Assembly: GCA_040080145.1 (NCBI GenBank) | Contig: JBEBJA010000028.1 | Coordinates: 7,790 to 71,789, forward strand | Length of the DNA: 64,000 nt | Reading direction: 5' to 3' | Source of the DNA: JANXVY01 sp040080145 | GTDB taxonomy: Bacteria; Pseudomonadota; Alphaproteobacteria; Rhizobiales; Hyphomicrobiaceae | Shown here: positions 1 to 8,686 of the stretch, in pieces | Layout: each line of letters opens with the position of its first letter | How positions within the stretch are numbered: position 1 is the first letter of the stretch | Position numbers and translations under genes: made by a program | Notes under the pieces: generated by a model | Told to the model about the DNA's origin: nothing | The model's input: only the letters and a program-made list of their open reading frames with translations | Database searches by the model: none

Positions 1-726
1 CGGGAAGGGCACAACCGAGATGACGTTGCGCTCGAACCATGTGATGGGCTTTTCCATCGCCAGCTTGTTGACGACGGTCGGATTGCGGCGCGTGTCGATC
101 GGGCCGCCCATCAGCGTCAGCGATGCCGGCTGGATTGCCATCTTGAGTTTGGCCATCACGGCAGTGGCAGCAAGGGCTGGAACGGCTGGCTGACAGACGG
201 CCATGACGTGTGTGTTGGGGCCAAGGAATTGGACCATTTCGATGATGTAGTCGATGAAGTCATCAAGATCGAAGCGGCCTTCGGCGACCGGCACGTTGCG
301 GGCGTCGGTCCAGTCGGTGATATAGAGTTCATGGTCGTTGATCATCGACTTGACGGTGCCACGCAGCAGAGTGGCGTAGTGGCCCGACATCGGCGCGATC
401 AATAAGACCTTGGGGTCGTTGCGCTTGCCGGCGACGGCTTCATCGCGTTCGAAATGGACAAGGTTGCAGAACGGTTTTGAAAACGCGATCCGTTCGGTGA
501 TGGGGACAGGGACCCCGTTGATCGACGTTTCGGGAATGCCGAATACCGGCTTGCCGTAGCGCTTCGTCAAACTCTCGAATACTTCCAGAGCGGCAGACAT
601 GCTCTTGGAAAACGGGTTGAGCGAAAGCAGGCCAAATGGGTTGTCGAGAGCCAAGCGTGTGGCGGTCGACCAAAAGCGCAGAGGCGTAAAGAACGCGTGG
701 GCCAGTTCATATCCAAGGTAGTTCAA
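1..726 (-). CDS. phaZ: Intracellular polyhydroxyalkanoate depolymerase, 3' end outside window
   Basis: The reading frame is open from 726 to the left edge (242 codons), so the C-terminus is missing. The protein belongs to the intracellular PHA depolymerase family, which breaks down stored PHB/PHA granules in the cytoplasm. The N-terminus has the family's Tyr-Glu and His-Ala pattern (NYLGYELAHAF), and the nucleophile motif AVCQP lies near residue 178, where the Ralstonia enzyme has its catalytic Cys. I chose the TTG start at 724-726 because an AAGGGT ribosome-binding site lies about 8 nt upstream and the N-terminus then aligns with the family; no in-frame ATG fits. It is transcribed away from the DUF2939 gene. 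Family call is firm, the start less so. Confidence 0.88.
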   Translation of the reverse strand, partial: MNYLGYELAHAFFTPLRFWSTATRLALDNPFGLLSLNPFSKSMSAALEVFESLTKRYGKPVFGIPETSINGVPVPITERIAFSKPFCNLVHFERDEAVAGKRNDPKVLLIAPMSGHYATLLRGTVKSMINDHELYITDWTDARNVPVAEGRFDLDDFIDYIIEMVQFLGPNTHVMAVCQPAVPALAATAVMAKLKMAIQPASLTLMGGPIDTRRNPTVVNKLAMEKPITWFERNVISVVPFP

Positions 727-1166
727 GTCAGTTACCCTTTCCGGCCGGAGATGGTCGTCTACAAGTCGCTTGAACGCAGTCCGTGCAGTGCAACATCACA
801 CACCGTTGTGGTCAAGAGGCACCGTGTCTTCAATTTTGCCCAATAGTTGCACATGTCATCCGACTGTTACACGAACGCAATAACCGCGCCAGTCCAACTG
901 TTTGGCCATTAGACCTAATGTTAGCATTCACCACGCCCCGAGCGGACGGTGTGACATCTTGAACACATCGCAAAGATGCGACAGTGCGCGGACTATGCGA
1001 ATCACCCGCACCCAAATCGATCATCTTGTGCAACAGAATGCGGCACAGACCTTGCGTTTAAGCGCCAGCTTAGATTGCGCTAATCTTGGGTCTTAACCGT
1101 AAATGTTTTGCCATCCCGGCTTGGTAAATGTTTTATGACCGGGAACGGATCAACGGGAGAACAGGT
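727..1166. other. Intergenic region between phaZ and the DUF2939 gene
   Basis: This 440-bp space separates two divergent genes and must contain both promoters. The few ATG frames inside are short and show no family resemblance. I see no convincing hairpin, and I could not assign a sigma-70 box with confidence. Confidence 0.6.
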
Positions 1167-1883
1167 ATGGGAAAAGTTTTAGCAATTGTGATCGTGGCGC
1201 TGCTCGGGTTCTACGTCGCGTGGCCAGCGTACAGTTTGATGTCTGTCCAAAACGCCCTCAACACGGAAAATGTTCCCTTGCTCGCCGCAAAGGTTGATTT
1301 TCCGCAGGTCCGTCAGTCACTCACGCCTGCCGTGACCGCCGAAGTGGAAAAGGCAGCCGCTGCCGCAGTCACCCAGGGCGGAGCCGACAACGCAGCCCTG
1401 CTCGGCCAGCTGAAAACGCAGATGGTGCCCAAGATCGTCGAACTGGCGCTGACGACAATCGTGACACCGGAAAGCCTCATGCGGATCTATCGCGAGGGCG
1501 GCGATGTGCGCAAAACGATCTCTGACATCGTTTCGGAAAAGATGGGCAGCGGCGCAGGCGGCCTGGGCGCGCTGGCAGGTGTAATCGGTGGCGGTGGCCA
1601 CAAGACCGGCGGTCTCAATGATCTGTTGGGCGGAAAATTTGGCGGATTGCTGGGCAAGAAAGACGCGCAGGGCCAAGCCCAACCAGCGCCCCCGGTTGCT
1701 GCCAAGCCGGCTGCGAAGGCCGCCTTCAGCATAGCAAACATCAAACGGTTCAGCATCATGGGCCCGCTTGGGTTCTCGGTTGGTGTCGCCAAGGATGCAG
1801 CCGCGACAGTGCCTGATGTCGAAACCGACATCGCGTTTACCGGCCTCGATTGGAAGATCGTCGGCGTACGTCCACGGATCTGA
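1167..1883 (+). CDS. DUF2939 domain-containing membrane-anchored protein
   Basis: A 238-residue protein of the DUF2939 family, function unknown. It starts with a single hydrophobic segment (about residues 3-22, ending in AWPAYS), so it is probably anchored in the inner membrane with the rest in the periplasm. The middle (about 115-185) is rich in Gly and Ala and of low complexity; the last 60 residues carry the conserved beta-rich end with the GLDWKIVGVR motif. I preferred ATG 1167 to the upstream in-frame start at 1128 because GGGAGAACAGG lies just before it and the hydrophobic segment then begins at residue 2. It stands alone, opposite phaZ. Confidence 0.8.
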   Translation: MGKVLAIVIVALLGFYVAWPAYSLMSVQNALNTENVPLLAAKVDFPQVRQSLTPAVTAEVEKAAAAAVTQGGADNAALLGQLKTQMVPKIVELALTTIVTPESLMRIYREGGDVRKTISDIVSEKMGSGAGGLGALAGVIGGGGHKTGGLNDLLGGKFGGLLGKKDAQGQAQPAPPVAAKPAAKAAFSIANIKRFSIMGPLGFSVGVAKDAAATVPDVETDIAFTGLDWKIVGVRPRI

Positions 1884-2019
1884 TCGCGGCCGGGCGGGGC
1901 CGCGTGAGCCAACCTTGCGCGTGCTTGCTGGAAATTGCTGGCGCATGGTGATGGCGGGTCCGCCATCGCCATAATTAGATCGTGTTCACTCATTCTCAGT
2001 TGCTGGCGAATTTCAGCAA

Positions 2020-2098
2020 CTAGTGTAGCGCACCTGACGTTTGGTACCCGCGAGCGGCTCGTCTCAAAACCAAACGTCAGGTGCTAAAGCTACACTAG
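2020..2098. repeat. Palindromic intergenic element, copy 1 (CTGACGTTTGG core)
   Basis: The left arm begins CTAGTGTAGC and runs through ACCTGACGTTTGGT; the right arm is its reverse complement with a 4-base insertion (TAAA). The loop is about 23 bp and GC-rich. It lies 17 bp before a second palindrome with a related core. There is no T-run, so a simple terminator is unlikely. It resembles the REP-type palindromes spread through many Hyphomicrobiales genomes; that resemblance is inference. Confidence 0.8.
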
Positions 2099-2114
2099 AA
2101 TCATAGGCTTGCTA

Positions 2115-2185
2115 GTGTTCCTAGTGGTTCTGACATTTGCTCAGAACCAGGCCGCACCGGGAAGCAAATGTCAGAACCGGAACAC
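2115..2185. repeat. Palindromic intergenic element, copy 2 (CTGACATTTGC core)
   Basis: The arms are GTGTTCC, a TAGT interruption, then GGTTCTGACATTTGCT, matched by AGCAAATGTCAGAACC and GGAACAC. The loop is about 21 bp. Both this and the preceding element begin with CTAGTG and share the core CTGAC-R-TTTG. It ends about 20 bp before the MuiA-like start codon, so the hairpin could lie in that gene's leader RNA. Confidence 0.8.
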
Positions 2186-2205
2186 GAGATGAGGGGTTTA
2201 TCGCC

Positions 2206-3909
2206 ATGCGTTTGACGGCCGTTGTTGTATTCTCAGCGATTGGGCTGAGCGGTGGAGGGGCGATGGCCGCAGATGTTATCGCCAGCTCCACGATTGATGC
2301 TGTGACTGTGTTTCCATCGGGAGCCGAGATAACGCGGGCGGCGAAGGTCAAGCTCGTGGCCGGCGAGGGGCGGATCGTGTTTCCCGATTTGCCGGCCCAG
2401 GCGATTGCAGGTTCCATCCGGGTCGAGGGCAAATCTGCGGGCAAGCTCGAAATCGGGTCGGTCGACACCAAGCGCATGTTCGTTCCGCGATCCGATCCAG
2501 CAGCAACGGACGCCGAGCGGCGCAAGCTTGAGGATCAGATCGAAGCGTTGAAGGATCAGCGGTCGTTGCTTGAAGGCCAGGTTCAGGCCGCCGAGACTCA
2601 GCGAACGCTGCTGGCCAACTTGGCGGAGTTGCCGAAGGTGCCGCCGCCGCAGCTATCGAATTCCACGCCGGTGGATTGGAAAGCCATACTCTCAACGATT
2701 GGGATCGGCACGGTCGATGCCAGGAAGCTGGAGCTTGAGGGGCAAGCGAAAATCCGCGATGTGGACCGGCAGATCAAGGATCTGCAGGGCAAGTTGCATG
2801 CGATTGCGCCGGCCAGGGACGAGCGGACCGAGGTCGCGGTGTTCGTGAATGCGGGCGCAGCACTCGAAGCCGAAATGGTCGTGAAGTATCAGGTGCCGTC
2901 CGCGTCGTGGACAGCGCTTTACGATGCGCGATTGGCAACGGGGTCAAAGTCTGCGGCACCCAAACTCGATTTAACCCGCAGAGCGGCGATCACCCAGACA
3001 ACCGGCGAGCCGTGGACCAACGTGGCGCTGGCGCTGTCGACGACGCGGCCAAGCGTCGGGGCATCCGCCCCCGAATTGCGAACGATGAGCGTCGATTTCG
3101 TCCCGGATGCGCCGCCGCCGATGCCGGTTGCAGCGGCTCCTGCCGCACCGGCCCGGTCGATGATGAAGTCTCGCGGCGCGCTAGGTGGAATGGCGGATGA
3201 GGCTGACATGGCGATGACTGCGGGCGCAGTGCCCGAAGCGGTCGTGATGCTGGAGGCGAAGGCCAAGAACGCAGATGTCGTCCAGGCACCGTTCCAGGCA
3301 ATTTATGGCGTTCCGGGCCGGGTTACCGTGCTGCCGTCCGGGGAAACAAAGCGGGTTCAGTTGATGGAAGAATCCATCGAGCCGTCGCTGTTGGTGCGCA
3401 CGGTGCCGAGGCTGGATGCGAAGGCATATCTCTATGCCAAGCTCTCGTTACCAAAGTCGTCGGCACTGCTGCCAGGCGCGGTGTCGCTATTCCGTGATGG
3501 GACGTTTGTGGGAACCGGACGGTTGCCGTTGTTGGCGCCGGGCGAGGAGCATGAGCTTGGCTTCGGGGCCGACGACGCAATCCGCGTCAAGCATGCCATC
3601 GCAGAGGACAAGCGCGGCGAGAAGGGCCTGATCTCGTCGTCAAAGACCGATACGCGCAACTACAAGATTACCGTCAAGAATATGCATGGGCGCGCCATGG
3701 CGGTGACAGTGTTCGACAATATTCCCGTGTCGCAACAGCAAGACATCAAGGTCTCGCTGACCGCTAAACCCCAGCCAACCAAGACCGATGTCGAAGACAA
3801 GCGCGGCGTTATTTCATGGGAAATCAAACTCGAAGCCGAGCAGGAGCAGGTGATCGAGTTCGGTTATCAGGTCGTCTGGCCGGGTGCGAAGGCCATCACA
3901 TATCGGTGA
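2206..3909 (+). CDS. MuiA-family (DUF4139/DUF4140) protein, secreted
   Basis: This 567-residue protein matches the mucoidy inhibitor A family: an N-terminal DUF4140 region (about 28-130, starting STIDAVTVFPSGAEITR), a charged stretch likely to form a coiled coil (about 105-145), and a long C-terminal DUF4139 domain. A Sec signal peptide of about 23 residues ends GGAMA-AD, so it should act in the periplasm. The biochemical role of the family is unknown. ATG 2206 was chosen over the frame opening at 2137 because it places the signal peptide at the N-terminus and GAGGGG lies upstream; 2137 falls inside a palindrome. A hairpin and T-run follow at 4056. Confidence 0.85.
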   Translation: MRLTAVVVFSAIGLSGGGAMAADVIASSTIDAVTVFPSGAEITRAAKVKLVAGEGRIVFPDLPAQAIAGSIRVEGKSAGKLEIGSVDTKRMFVPRSDPAATDAERRKLEDQIEALKDQRSLLEGQVQAAETQRTLLANLAELPKVPPPQLSNSTPVDWKAILSTIGIGTVDARKLELEGQAKIRDVDRQIKDLQGKLHAIAPARDERTEVAVFVNAGAALEAEMVVKYQVPSASWTALYDARLATGSKSAAPKLDLTRRAAITQTTGEPWTNVALALSTTRPSVGASAPELRTMSVDFVPDAPPPMPVAAAPAAPARSMMKSRGALGGMADEADMAMTAGAVPEAVVMLEAKAKNADVVQAPFQAIYGVPGRVTVLPSGETKRVQLMEESIEPSLLVRTVPRLDAKAYLYAKLSLPKSSALLPGAVSLFRDGTFVGTGRLPLLAPGEEHELGFGADDAIRVKHAIAEDKRGEKGLISSSKTDTRNYKITVKNMHGRAMAVTVFDNIPVSQQQDIKVSLTAKPQPTKTDVEDKRGVISWEIKLEAEQEQVIEFGYQVVWPGAKAITYR

Positions 3910-4055
3910 TGTTTCGATGTTTCACCTAGCGCGAATTCTTTGCGCACGCGACATAGTACTTGCGTGCGCAGCCGTTAACCGGATACGAACGTCAAAAGCC
4001 TAAAATGGCTTAGTTTCAGAAACTGCCGTCCATTAGCAACTACCGTCGATAAGTG

Positions 4056-4085
4056 AAAGCCGCTCCGTTGGAGCGGCTTTTTTCT
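4056..4085 (+). terminator. Rho-independent terminator
   Basis: AAAGCCGCTCC and GGAGCGGCTTT form an 11-bp stem with a 3-nt loop, running into a T-run. It could end the MuiA-like transcript, whose stop codon is about 150 bp upstream. The A-rich left flank means it could also work weakly on the other strand, where three small genes are transcribed towards it. Confidence 0.85.
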
Positions 4086-4123
4086 TGTCTACACCCGTTC
4101 AACGATGCCGGCAGCGATCTGGA

Positions 4124-4303
4124 TCAAAGGCCGCGCACGACATTGCCGACCATCAGCACCATATAGGCGGTGATGGCGAGCCAAAACTCCTGGTGGGGCA
4201 AGAAGCGCGGGATCGGGACGAAGCCCAGCTTGGTGACGAGCGCCAGCGTGCCGAGCACGACGGAGGCGAAGAAGAGGGCTAAGGTCGGCGGATTAAGCCT
4301 CAT
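4124..4303 (-). CDS. Small membrane protein (59 aa), unknown function
   Basis: The frame runs ATG AGG CTT ... to TGA and encodes 59 residues. It has a hydrophobic segment at about 8-25 (LALFFASVVLGTLALV) and a second at about 42-58 (FWLAITAYMVLMVGNVV), so a two-helix inner-membrane protein is expected. Phe, Leu and Val content and GC-rich third codon positions look like real coding. It is the last of three genes on the same strand (down from 5312), each a small membrane protein. No family recognised. Confidence 0.6.
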   Translation of the reverse strand: MRLNPPTLALFFASVVLGTLALVTKLGFVPIPRFLPHQEFWLAITAYMVLMVGNVVRGL

Positions 4304-4403
4304 GGATGAACTCCCCCAAAATGCCGGTCACGGCGGATGCCATTCACAACTGCTGTTGTTATCGTCCGCCTCTGCGGTCTGCGCAAGTGCGGATGACGGA
4401 ACG

Positions 4404-4916
4404 CTAGAGGGTGCGTTGGGTGGTGATGGCACCAGCGGGAAGTTCCGTAAATTGATTGGCATCGAGACGGAATCGGATCACGCGGCCTGTCGTGGCGTCG
4501 CCTTCACGGCAGGTCACGAGCAGCGCGCGGCTGGCGGACGTCTGAATATGAGTCATCGCGTCGCCGGCCTCGTCGATATTGGTGATCGTCAGGCGGCGTT
4601 CGGTACCATTGGCGGCAACAGTAATTTGCTGGCCGACGGCGACGGCCTTGACAAGGTTGCCGTTCTTGATCGGCTGGAGCCAAAATTCTTCGGTGCCCGC
4701 GATTCCGTCGTATGCCCGGCCGACAGCGTTAACCGTTGGCTTCTGCAGGGCGGCGAAGGCCCGCTCAAAACCGGTGGCAACCACTTTTTCGCTATTGAAG
4801 GTTGTGAAGATCAGCGCGATCACGGCCATGCCCAAACCGCAGGCTACCGGAAGCGCAACCGCCCTGGCACCCTTGCGGGGAGCCGTCGACGATTGGGTGG
4901 TGCTATCGATCGGCAT
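4404..4916 (-). CDS. Hypothetical single-pass membrane protein (170 aa)
   Basis: After a short Ser/Thr-rich N-terminus the protein has one transmembrane segment (about 20-41, ALPVACGLGMAVIALIFTTF), then about 125 soluble residues. The C-terminal part looks beta-rich, with RRLTITNIDEAGDAM and RALLVTCREGD. GGAG lies about 11 nt before the ATG. I do not recognise the family. It lies between two other small membrane-protein genes on the same strand, 52 bp after the upstream one, and may be co-transcribed with them. Confidence 0.7.
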   Translation of the reverse strand: MPIDSTTQSSTAPRKGARAVALPVACGLGMAVIALIFTTFNSEKVVATGFERAFAALQKPTVNAVGRAYDGIAGTEEFWLQPIKNGNLVKAVAVGQQITVAANGTERRLTITNIDEAGDAMTHIQTSASRALLVTCREGDATTGRVIRFRLDANQFTELPAGAITTQRTL

Positions 4917-4967
4917 CGGCTTTTCTCCACGATCGCAGACGGTTGCAGCGCCTTCGGCGCCGATCCG

Positions 4968-5312
4968 TCATTCCCGTTCTGGCTTCGACACAACCTTGTG
5001 GGATCTAATGTAGGCTTTACGGAGGTGACGTGCGAACGCTTTATTTAGTGCAAACAATGCTGAAAAAACAGCCGCAAGCATGAGAAATTTTGTGTTTGTA
5101 CCGCCCATTTCCCAGCTCCCTGCCATTTGATGTACGAACAATGGCAGTCCAGTGGATCCCTGCGCAGCGGACGGGATCGCGCTTTCAATGCCGAGCAGGC
5201 TGCTGGCCGCCGATGGCCCAAGGATAACGACGGAGATCGCGTAAAAGACGAATAGGCCGGCAATCACGTCGGCTGCAATGCGAATTTTGAATTTTGCCGG
5301 TGTGTCCTGCAT
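4968..5312 (-). CDS. Hypothetical two-helix membrane protein (114 aa)
   Basis: The protein shows two hydrophobic segments, about 15-37 (VIAGLFVFYAISVVILG) and 75-93 (KFLMLAAVFSALFALNKAF), joined by a loop with two Trp/Met-rich short motifs, and a basic C-terminal tail. This gives a two-pass inner-membrane protein with a basic tail probably in the cytoplasm. No family is recognised. It is the first gene of a possible three-gene unit running left to 4124. Confidence 0.65.
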   Translation of the reverse strand: MQDTPAKFKIRIAADVIAGLFVFYAISVVILGPSAASSLLGIESAIPSAAQGSTGLPLFVHQMAGSWEMGGTNTKFLMLAAVFSALFALNKAFARHLRKAYIRSHKVVSKPERE

Positions 5313-5666
5313 CGTGGTCAGTCTCCTAAGTTACGTGCCGTGACGAACGGATTTGCGTGATGCCTACTCGACCGTGCCGATGTGGCCAGGATTTGCCCTC
5401 AATGTGGCAAAGTTGGCGGTTTTGCCGGTTCTTCACGGATCGTGCTGTTTGGGTCACGGCTCGCAGTGATCCGGCGCGGCAATAAGCGTTTCCTCCGCGC
5501 TTGCTGTGCGGGCAGCATCGGCCTAGTTTGCGCCCGCCCGCGCCGGTTTTTGCGTCGTTACCGCCGCGAGCATTCCCGCCGGGCCGAACCGTCTCAGTCC
5601 ACAATGACGCCGAGTCAGTCATCACCACTGCTGATCGCCGTTTGACGTTAACAGGAAGTAAATGCC
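5313..5666. other. Intergenic region upstream of aatA
   Basis: This 354-bp stretch lies between the divergent small membrane gene and aatA. The overlapping short frames on both strands are Arg/Cys/Ser-rich and look like out-of-frame GC-rich DNA. It should hold promoters for both directions. I see no clear hairpin or operator. Confidence 0.55.
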
Positions 5667-6869
5667 ATGGGCTTCATCGCCGACAGTTTGAACCGCATTT
5701 CGCCCTCCGCCACGATCGCCGTTTCAACGAAGGCGCGCGAACTCAAAGCTAAAGGGCGCGACATCATTTCGTTGTCCGCCGGTGAGCCTGATTTCGATAC
5801 ACCGCAAAACATCAAGGATGCCGCAGTCAAAGCGCTGGCAGCTGGCAAGACCAAATACACCGACGTGGACGGCATCCCTGAACTCAAGGCGGCGATCTGC
5901 GCCAAGTTCAAGCGCGAGAACGGTTTGGACTACAAACCGAGCCAGGTGTCGGTTGGCACCGGCGGCAAGCAGGTGCTTTACAATGCCCTGCTGGCGACGC
6001 TGAACCCCGGCGACGAGGTCATCATTCCCGCGCCGTGCTGGGTGTCGTATGCCGACATCGTGCTGCTCGGCGGCGGCACGCCGGTGTTCGTCGAGACGAC
6101 GGCTGAAAACGGCTACAAGCTGTTGGGCAAGGACCTGGAAGCGGCGATCACGCCGAAAACCAAGTGGATGCTGTTCAACGCGCCGTCGAACCCGACCGGG
6201 GCTGCCTACACCCACGCCGAGGTCAAGGCGATCACCGATGTGCTGATGAAGCATAAGCATGTGTGGCTGCTGACCGACGACATGTACGAGCACCTGCTCT
6301 ATGACGGCCTCAAGTTCTACACCCCGGTTGCCGTCGAGCCCGGCCTCTATGATCGCACGCTGACCATGAACGGGCTGTCGAAGGCCTACTGCATGACCGG
6401 CTGGCGGCTTGGCTATGCGGCTGGCCCAGAGCCTCTCATCAAGGCGATGTGCAAGCTGCAATCGCAGTCGACGTCCAACCCGTGCTCGATCACGCAGTGG
6501 GCGGCTGTCGAGGCACTGAATGGACCGCAGGACTTCATTGCCCGTCACAACGCCGAGTTCGTGAAGCGCCGCGATCTGGTGGTGTCGATGCTCAATCAGG
6601 CCAAAGGGCTGACCTGCCCCAAACCGGAAGGCGCGTTCTATGTCTACCCGTCGTGCGCAGGTGCCATCGGCAAGACGACGGCCGCCGGCACAGTCATCAA
6701 GACGGACGAGGATTTCGTGACGGCGCTGCTCGATGAAGAAGGCGTCGCCTGTGTGCATGGCGCGGCTTTTGCTGGAAGCCCGGCGTTCCGCATCTCGTAC
6801 GCAACGTCGATTGAAGCGCTCGAAGAAGCCTGTAAGCGGATTCAGCGGTTCTGCGGCAACTTGAAGTAA
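5667..6869 (+). CDS. aatA: Aspartate aminotransferase (class Ib, PLP-dependent)
   Basis: A 400-residue fold-type I aminotransferase that interconverts aspartate and 2-oxoglutarate with oxaloacetate and glutamate in the cytoplasm; some members of this subgroup also accept prephenate. The PLP lysine is K239 in GLSKAYCMTGWRLGY, the NAPSNPTGA motif lies at 171-179, and the substrate-contacting N-terminal segment ISLSAGEPDFDTP is intact. AGGAAG lies 8 nt before the ATG. The length fits the family. It is a single gene, convergent with the type I secretion operon; a palindrome at 6913 separates them. Confidence 0.93.
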   Translation: MGFIADSLNRISPSATIAVSTKARELKAKGRDIISLSAGEPDFDTPQNIKDAAVKALAAGKTKYTDVDGIPELKAAICAKFKRENGLDYKPSQVSVGTGGKQVLYNALLATLNPGDEVIIPAPCWVSYADIVLLGGGTPVFVETTAENGYKLLGKDLEAAITPKTKWMLFNAPSNPTGAAYTHAEVKAITDVLMKHKHVWLLTDDMYEHLLYDGLKFYTPVAVEPGLYDRTLTMNGLSKAYCMTGWRLGYAAGPEPLIKAMCKLQSQSTSNPCSITQWAAVEALNGPQDFIARHNAEFVKRRDLVVSMLNQAKGLTCPKPEGAFYVYPSCAGAIGKTTAAGTVIKTDEDFVTALLDEEGVACVHGAAFAGSPAFRISYATSIEALEEACKRIQRFCGNLK

Positions 6870-6912
6870 GGATGGCTGGGTTCGCCTAACTCAACGAACC
6901 AGCCTCCCAACA

Positions 6913-6955
6913 CACTGTTTCCCCGGACGGCACTGCACGTGCCGGTCCGGGGACT
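6913..6955. repeat. Single-hairpin copy of the CCCCGGACGGC repeat
   Basis: CACTGTTTCCCCGGACGGC is followed by a GCACGTGCCGGTCCGGGG arm. This matches the first half of the compound repeat seen in full at 12891 and 44995. It sits between the convergent aatA and secretion-adaptor genes, where a stable hairpin could stop transcription from either side. Confidence 0.75.
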
Positions 6956-6985
6956 TGCCACACAGCAGCGCGGTGAAGAAATCCG

Positions 6986-8686
6986 CTACCGTTCGCGGCC
7001 GCTGTTGGCCGCAACTTCACGCAACGGGGCTAACACGTAGTCGATGGCGCGGCGCTGGCCGGTCAGAATTTCCACCGTGACCGACATGCCGGGGCTGAGC
7101 GCGATTTCCTTGCCGTCCACATTGATGGTGCTCTTTTCCAGGCGGACGGTGGCTGGGAACACGAGGTTGGGGCCTTTTGCACCGGCCCCGCTTGTCGCGC
7201 CGCCGGGGCGTGCCGCCTGCATCGGATCGGCCATGGCGATGGCATCGCGTTCCTCAACGGCATCACGGGAGACGCGGGCGACTTTGCCCGAGATTGAGCC
7301 AAACCGGGTAAAGGGGAAAGCCTCGATCTTGATAATGGCGTCCTGGCCCGGGTTCACAAAGCCAATGTCCAGGTTCTGGATCATCGCTTCGATTTCGATC
7401 GGGCCGTCCGTTGGGACAATGGTCATCAACGATTGCGCACCGCTGACCACCTGACCGACGGTTGAGACGGCAAGCTGTTGAATGGTGCCGGTGATCGGCG
7501 ATTTCAGCGTGGCGCGCTCGTTCTTAGCGGTCGCCTTGACGAGATCCTGCGCGATTCGGTCGGCTTTGCGTTCGGCTTCGGCGAGCTTACTCGACTGGTC
7601 GGAGACGAACTGGCTGATAAGCTCCTCGATCTTGGATGCGACCGTATTGATGGCGGCTTCGGTTTCGACAAGCTGGCCCTTTTCGGACGTCTGCGCCGTC
7701 ATGTGCGATTCATATTGCGACAGCACCTCGATGACGAGGGCGCGCGACAGCGAGCCGGTGTCATTCAACTGCGTACGCATGTCGACGCGCTCTTTAGCAA
7801 GGGCGATCACCTTGGCGCGCGACTCGATGCTGGCAGTGAGCTTATCGCGCGTCGCCATCCGTTCGGCCAGCTGTGCCACCTGATTTGCGCGGCTCGATTT
7901 GAGCTGACCAAGGTCGCCAGCCAGGACCAGTTCTTCGCGGCTGCGGACGGCATCGGATATGGTTGGATCAAAGGCAATCGGCTTAGGAACCAGCGAACGG
8001 TCGGTGTCGCGGGCGATTTTGATCGCGATGCGGCGGCGGGCAGCTTCAGCACGGGCGGATTCCAACTCCCGGGTCTGAGACTGGCGATCAGCGCCGGTTT
8101 CGGTCGGGTCAAGTTCGAGCAGGATGTCGCCAGCTTTCACACGGCTGCCGTTTTCAACGAAGATTGCAACGACTTTGCCAGCCTCGACCGGCTGGATGAC
8201 CTTGGACCGGCCGGACGGCTGGATGCGTCCCTGCGCGACAGCGTGGATGTCGAGTTTGCCAAAGTATGACCACGCAAGCGCGACGACAACGCCGCTGCAG
8301 ATCAGCCAGATGCCAGCAATGCGAACCGGCGACGGCGGGGTTTCAAGCAGCTCAAGCGCTGCGGGTAAGAATTCGCGGTCGGTCGGATCAAGCGCGCGGG
8401 TCAGGTCACCGGGCAAGAGCGGCGCGGACGGGGCAACGGCTGTGGTAGCGGACTTCGCCACCGCCATGGCCATAGACGAGGCCGCACCGGCCGATGATAA
8501 CGATGCTTCCGGTTCGTCAACGAACGAGTGCTCGCGGTATTTTCGCAGCCGCTGGAACACCAACGCCAGCACCAGCAGGGCCAGAGTGATCTCGGCGGCC
8601 AGCAACACCAGCGAAGCGGACGGCACGACATCTCCACCAGGAGGTGTGAACGAGGGGACAGCCAGAAACCGGAGCATCCGCATCAT
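6986..8686 (-). CDS. Type I secretion periplasmic adaptor (HlyD family)
   Basis: A 566-residue membrane fusion protein that would link the ABC transporter encoded just upstream to an outer-membrane TolC-like channel. The barrel-sandwich half-motif is at about 150-195 (GRIQPSGRSKVIQPVEAG), a long coiled coil follows to about 390, then the second half-motif and the beta-barrel end GMSVTVEILTGQRR. It is over 100 residues longer than usual: the N-terminus has an extra hydrophobic helix (about 23-45) and an Ala/Ser-rich linker before the standard anchor helix (about 122-142). Its start overlaps the ABC gene stop by ATGA, so the two are translationally coupled. No TolC gene or RTX substrate is in the window. 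Confidence 0.9.
   Translation of the reverse strand: MMRMLRFLAVPSFTPPGGDVVPSASLVLLAAEITLALLVLALVFQRLRKYREHSFVDEPEASLSSAGAASSMAMAVAKSATTAVAPSAPLLPGDLTRALDPTDREFLPAALELLETPPSPVRIAGIWLICSGVVVALAWSYFGKLDIHAVAQGRIQPSGRSKVIQPVEAGKVVAIFVENGSRVKAGDILLELDPTETGADRQSQTRELESARAEAARRRIAIKIARDTDRSLVPKPIAFDPTISDAVRSREELVLAGDLGQLKSSRANQVAQLAERMATRDKLTASIESRAKVIALAKERVDMRTQLNDTGSLSRALVIEVLSQYESHMTAQTSEKGQLVETEAAINTVASKIEELISQFVSDQSSKLAEAERKADRIAQDLVKATAKNERATLKSPITGTIQQLAVSTVGQVVSGAQSLMTIVPTDGPIEIEAMIQNLDIGFVNPGQDAIIKIEAFPFTRFGSISGKVARVSRDAVEERDAIAMADPMQAARPGGATSGAGAKGPNLVFPATVRLEKSTINVDGKEIALSPGMSVTVEILTGQRRAIDYVLAPLREVAANSGRER

Noticed and set aside
5382..5645. GTG-started frame beginning with a CPQCG zinc-ribbon-like motif, upstream of aatA
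   Set aside because: Only one Cys pair at a proper spacing, no ribosome-binding site, and the rest is Arg/Ser-rich, as in out-of-frame GC-rich DNA.
5724..6758. 344-codon minus-strand frame opposite aatA
   Set aside because: Mirror frame of an intact aminotransferase with Arg/His-rich composition and no motif.
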